Assembly: GCA_965153455.1 (NCBI GenBank)
Contig: OZ234493.1
Span: 7,802,213 to 7,866,212, forward strand
Source: Sphagnum compactum
Lineage: Eukaryota; Bryophyta; Sphagnopsida; Sphagnales
DNA length: 64,000 nucleotides
Direction: 5' to 3'
Shown here: piece by piece, positions 62,704-64,000 of the stretch
Layout: each line of letters opens with the position of its first letter
Position numbering within the stretch: position 1 is the first letter of the stretch
Translations under genes and position numbers: made by a program
Notes under the pieces: generated by a model
What the model was told of the DNA's origin: nothing
What the model saw: only the letters and a program-made list of their open reading frames with translations
Database searches by the model: none

Positions 62704-63099
62704 TCCCATTTGCACCCTAATAAGTATTATTCTTCTTGTGTGGATATGAGTATGTGAAGTTGTATGTTGTAGGCTAATAATTTTCAAAAATCTATGGCGA
62801 ATGTTTGTGTGTAATTGAAATCAAAACGACAAAGTAGTTACAATTTTGTTTGGTGTTCTTATGGTTTTTCGCAATGGTGAGTTCGGTGGAGATGCTTCAA
62901 AGGTTGATTTTGAGGAGGGGTTGTTGACGAAGAACATAAAAAAACAAGTTTTGGGAAAGTTAAGTACATTTCTTTTACTTTGAGCTTTGGGTTTTTTGTT
63001 GGGACATTTGTTAGTAATCTAAGTACAAACTTTATTGTGGCTAGTTGGGAATAATGCCCTTAGGCACTGGACATCTAATCTCTCATTCTAAGATCTATT

Positions 63100-63560
63100 C
63101 TACTACATACTGGAGTTAGAGAATAATTCATTTAGAAATCATGAATAAAGGTGAATGGAAATAGTGGAAGTGATGATAATCCACAAGGAGCAACTTAAGC
63201 TAGTTTTTAAAAAACATCAATTCAGGTCTATGAAAGGAACTCAAGAAAATTGCATGAAGGGAAGTGAAACAATTCATTGGGAACCCTCAGGATATTGTGT
63301 TGGAATTTTCCAAAGGTAGTAAAGTTGACGTTAATATGTCTGGGATGTTTTTATTTAATCGATTCTTGTCAAAAGTACCTGAGTGAATCTATGGGAGAAA
63401 TGGGGTGTCAATTGTGGACTAGTGTTAAATGAGACCGTGGTAGCCAACAAAGAATAATTCGGAAAGATCTTATCCACCATTTTCCATCCATCATGATTAG
63501 AAATTTGGTTCAAATAGTATACTTAGAATAATGAATAGGCCTTGGTCCATAGGGATATGT
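63100..63560. repeat. Dispersed repeat, related to 19520-20000
   Basis: Same order of landmark words as the left copy, same orientation, moderately diverged. It may extend further right, where the alignment becomes uncertain. Confidence 0.5.
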
Positions 63561-64000
63561 AATGAAAAGAAATGTGCAAGCAAGTTGTATAATGAAATGT
63601 TTTTGAATTGAATAAGACATAGGATTCAACGAAGGTATGATGTATGATCTATACGTTTAGTCATTGTATGTTATGAATATTTGAAAGGTGAAGATAATCT
63701 TGTTCTTTTGTTACAATACCTCAACAAATAAGGCACCTTATGCATAACAAGAGGTTTTTTAATTGAATTTCATTGGATCTTTATGTCAAGTAAGGACCAT
63801 AAATGGCATGGTTTTTGGAATTAGAATCACATGCAAGTTCCTCCTCTCCTTCAAATTAAAATCAAAACTATTGGTTTAGTAAAAGTCGAATTCTATCAAA
63901 TCTTTATGTTAGGTAAGGACCTCAAACAAGGCAATTCTTGCAATTTTAATCCCACAATAGGCTCTTACTTAATGCTAGGCCTTCATTCTTAGAACAAACC

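Larger units (their letters stand above)
60623..64000. other. Right-end AT-rich spacer
   Basis: No supported gene. Besides the hairpin at 61992-62045 it contains copies of two dispersed repeats seen on the left side of the window (62527-62703 and 63100-63560) and a C-rich run at 61777-61820. Confidence 0.6.

Noticed and set aside
1-64000. CRISPR arrays, bacterial operons, rRNA genes
   Set aside because: The window is clearly plant nuclear DNA; the tandem arrays found have no spacer structure and no rRNA-like conserved blocks were seen.

Overview
The window looks like nuclear DNA of a land plant with a large, gene-poor genome. It carries a plant-specific ARABIDILLO gene, a plastid-type DXS gene with a transit-peptide-like N-terminus, a cytosolic-type ascorbate peroxidase, a chromodomain Ty3/gypsy element, a TTTAGGG-type telomere motif and long AT-rich spacers full of diverged repeats. 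A fern or another seedless plant would fit, but the sequence alone does not fix the species. Only four host genes are convincing in 64 kb, and all four lie on the minus strand.

Layout. 136-1554 is the large first coding exon of an ARABIDILLO F-box/LRR/armadillo gene that runs off the left edge. 2.3-21.2 kb is AT-rich spacer with degenerate tandem and dispersed repeats and a TAGG/CCTA-rich tract. 21.2-21.5 kb is a small inverted-repeat (MITE-like) element with a second copy at 47.2 kb. 22.36-23.16 kb is an intronless ascorbate peroxidase gene with one tandem-repeat array just upstream and a different, palindrome-bearing array just downstream. 24.9-31.7 kb is a nest: a decayed chromovirus-type gypsy element, with a 3' LTR but no 5' LTR, sits inside a decayed non-LTR reverse transcriptase gene that has lost its catalytic core. 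35.1-39.1 kb is an F-box gene of about eleven coding exons, ten of which are resolved by splice phase. 44.09-46.95 kb is a hAT transposon with terminal inverted repeats, an exact 8-bp target-site duplication and a transposase reading frame broken by one stop codon. 47-53.8 kb is spacer with a 46-bp satellite. 53.86-59.41 kb is a complete ten-exon DXS gene with a TATA box at 59.98 kb and a MITE-like element about 0.2-0.4 kb upstream of it. The right end is repeat-rich spacer.

The host genes do not form one pathway. DXS is the entry enzyme of the plastid MEP isoprenoid pathway, APX removes hydrogen peroxide with ascorbate, and the two F-box genes probably supply substrate receptors for SCF ubiquitin ligases. 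The most rewarding points are the hAT element with its complete set of structural hallmarks, the intronless APX between two unrelated tandem arrays, the nested retroelements whose missing parts can be explained by one deletion, and the MITE-like element in the DXS promoter.
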